A program made the translations under genes and the position numbers. The notes below the pieces were generated by a model that worked only from the letters and a program-made list of their open reading frames with translations, was not told the origin of the DNA and did no database searches. A stretch of DNA of 5,193 nucleotides from an uncultured Collinsella sp. (GTDB lineage: Bacteria > Actinomycetota > Coriobacteriia > Coriobacteriales > Coriobacteriaceae), in assembly GCA_900754435.1 (NCBI GenBank), contig CAAECT010000044.1, positions 1 to 5,193 on the forward strand, in the 5' to 3' direction. Below are positions 4,603 through 5,193 of this stretch, one piece after another (position 1 is the first letter of the stretch; each line of letters opens with the position of its first letter).

Positions 4603-5193
4603 CTAACGCAAATCGCGCACCGTATCGCCCTCTACGAGCACACCGGGGATCAGCATGCGCTCCACGCCAGACGCACCCCCATCGGCGCCGGCAATCTTGT
4701 CGACCGCCCACATGCCGACGCGCTTGTTGTCAAAGCGCACCGTGGTCAGGCGACGGTCGGGCACGATATCGCCCAGGCTGTCATCAACACCCACCACGCT
4801 CACGTCCTCGGGCACACGCCTTCCGCACGACTCGAGCCCGCGAATGCAGCCGTAGGCCATGGCATCGTTGGAAGCATAAATGGCCGTACAGGTCGGATCT
4901 TCCGCCAGAGCCTGACCAGCAGCATATCCGCTCTGTGCCGTCCAATCCCCACGGACGAGTCGCGGCGGTTCAATACCATGCGCGCGCAATGTCTCGCGCC
5001 AGCCTTCCTCGCGCCGCATGCCCGAAAGCGAGCGCTCGGGGCATGAGATAAAGTGCACGGTTTTGTGCCCCCGCCCCAGCAAGTACTCGACCACCTGGCG
5101 CGAGCAATCGAACTGGTCGTTATCGACCGTTGAACAGAGCGGGTGCTCCAGCATCGTAACGAGCACCGTCTGCATGCCGGGCAGCGGCTCCAA
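4603..5193 (-). CDS. LacI/GalR-family transcriptional regulator, C-terminal part (truncated by window edge)
   Basis: The visible 196 codons are the sugar-binding (periplasmic-binding-protein-like) part of a LacI/GalR repressor. Signs are VDNDQFDCSRQVVEYLLGRGH (23-43 of the fragment), the IYASNDAMAYGCIRGL stretch (105-120), VPEDVSVVGVDDS (127-139), LTTVRFD (149-155) and the final LVEGDTVRDLR, the position of the LVxRxST ending in the family. The frame stays open to the window edge; the TTG there is an internal codon, not a start. About 140 residues, including the helix-turn-helix and hinge helix, should lie beyond 5193. The gene ends 214 bp upstream of the IIA start. Ligand and operator cannot be read from this part. 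It could regulate the PTS and lac genes, but the GAAC/GTTC half-sites nearby are not typical LacI-family operators. Confidence 0.92.
   Translation of the reverse strand: MEPLPGMQTVLVTMLEHPLCSTVDNDQFDCSRQVVEYLLGRGHKTVHFISCPERSLSGMRREEGWRETLRAHGIEPPRLVRGDWTAQSGYAAGQALAEDPTCTAIYASNDAMAYGCIRGLESCGRRVPEDVSVVGVDDSLGDIVPDRRLTTVRFDNKRVGMWAVDKIAGADGGASGVERMLIPGVLVEGDTVRDLR

Noticed and set aside
3906..5051. Long plus-strand open frame (381 codons)
   Set aside because: It crosses an inverted repeat, a terminator, the IIA gene and the regulator gene on the other strand; its product has no domain.
4603..5193. Complete short regulator starting at the TTG at 5193
   Set aside because: The frame is open at the window edge and the protein lacks the DNA-binding domain that the family carries at its N-terminus.

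Overview
The window suggests a high-GC gut actinobacterium of the class Coriobacteriia, most likely Collinsella. This is inferred from GC-rich coding sequence, strong AGGAGG-type ribosome binding sites, an AT-rich regulatory spacer pattern and the lac gene content; no rRNA or other taxonomic marker is present. All six genes lie on the minus strand, so transcription runs from high to low coordinates.

In transcription order the layout is: (1) the C-terminal part of a LacI/GalR-family regulator, cut by the window edge (5193-4603); (2) an AT-rich regulatory spacer with six GAAC/GTTC half-sites, several about one or two helical turns apart; (3) a lactose-type PTS IIA protein (4388-4050) with its own intrinsic terminator; (4) a spacer with short direct repeats and a long inverted repeat; (5) a 340-residue multi-spanning membrane protein of unknown function (3764-2742) with its own promoter-like -10 box and a strong terminator; (6) a second regulatory spacer with the same GAAC/GTTC half-sites; (7) lacA and lacB, the two subunits of galactose-6-phosphate isomerase; (8) a 343-bp spacer filled largely by a composite hairpin repeat; (9) lacC, tagatose-6-phosphate kinase; (10) two further structured repeats up to the window start.

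Together the genes encode part of the tagatose-6-phosphate route. Sugar entering by the PTS (IIA here; IIB and IIC not in the window) yields galactose 6-phosphate. LacAB isomerises this to tagatose 6-phosphate, and LacC phosphorylates it to tagatose 1,6-bisphosphate. The aldolase LacD and any phospho-beta-galactosidase are not in the window.

The enzymes are ordinary. The less ordinary content is intergenic: a 42-bp hairpin repeat placed directly at the stop codons of both lacB and lacC, with two compensatory base-pair changes between copies; a 101-nt nested hairpin beside one copy; a 93-bp multi-hairpin element; and a shared operator and leader signature linking the lacA and IIA promoters. 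I see no convincing new protein-based system.
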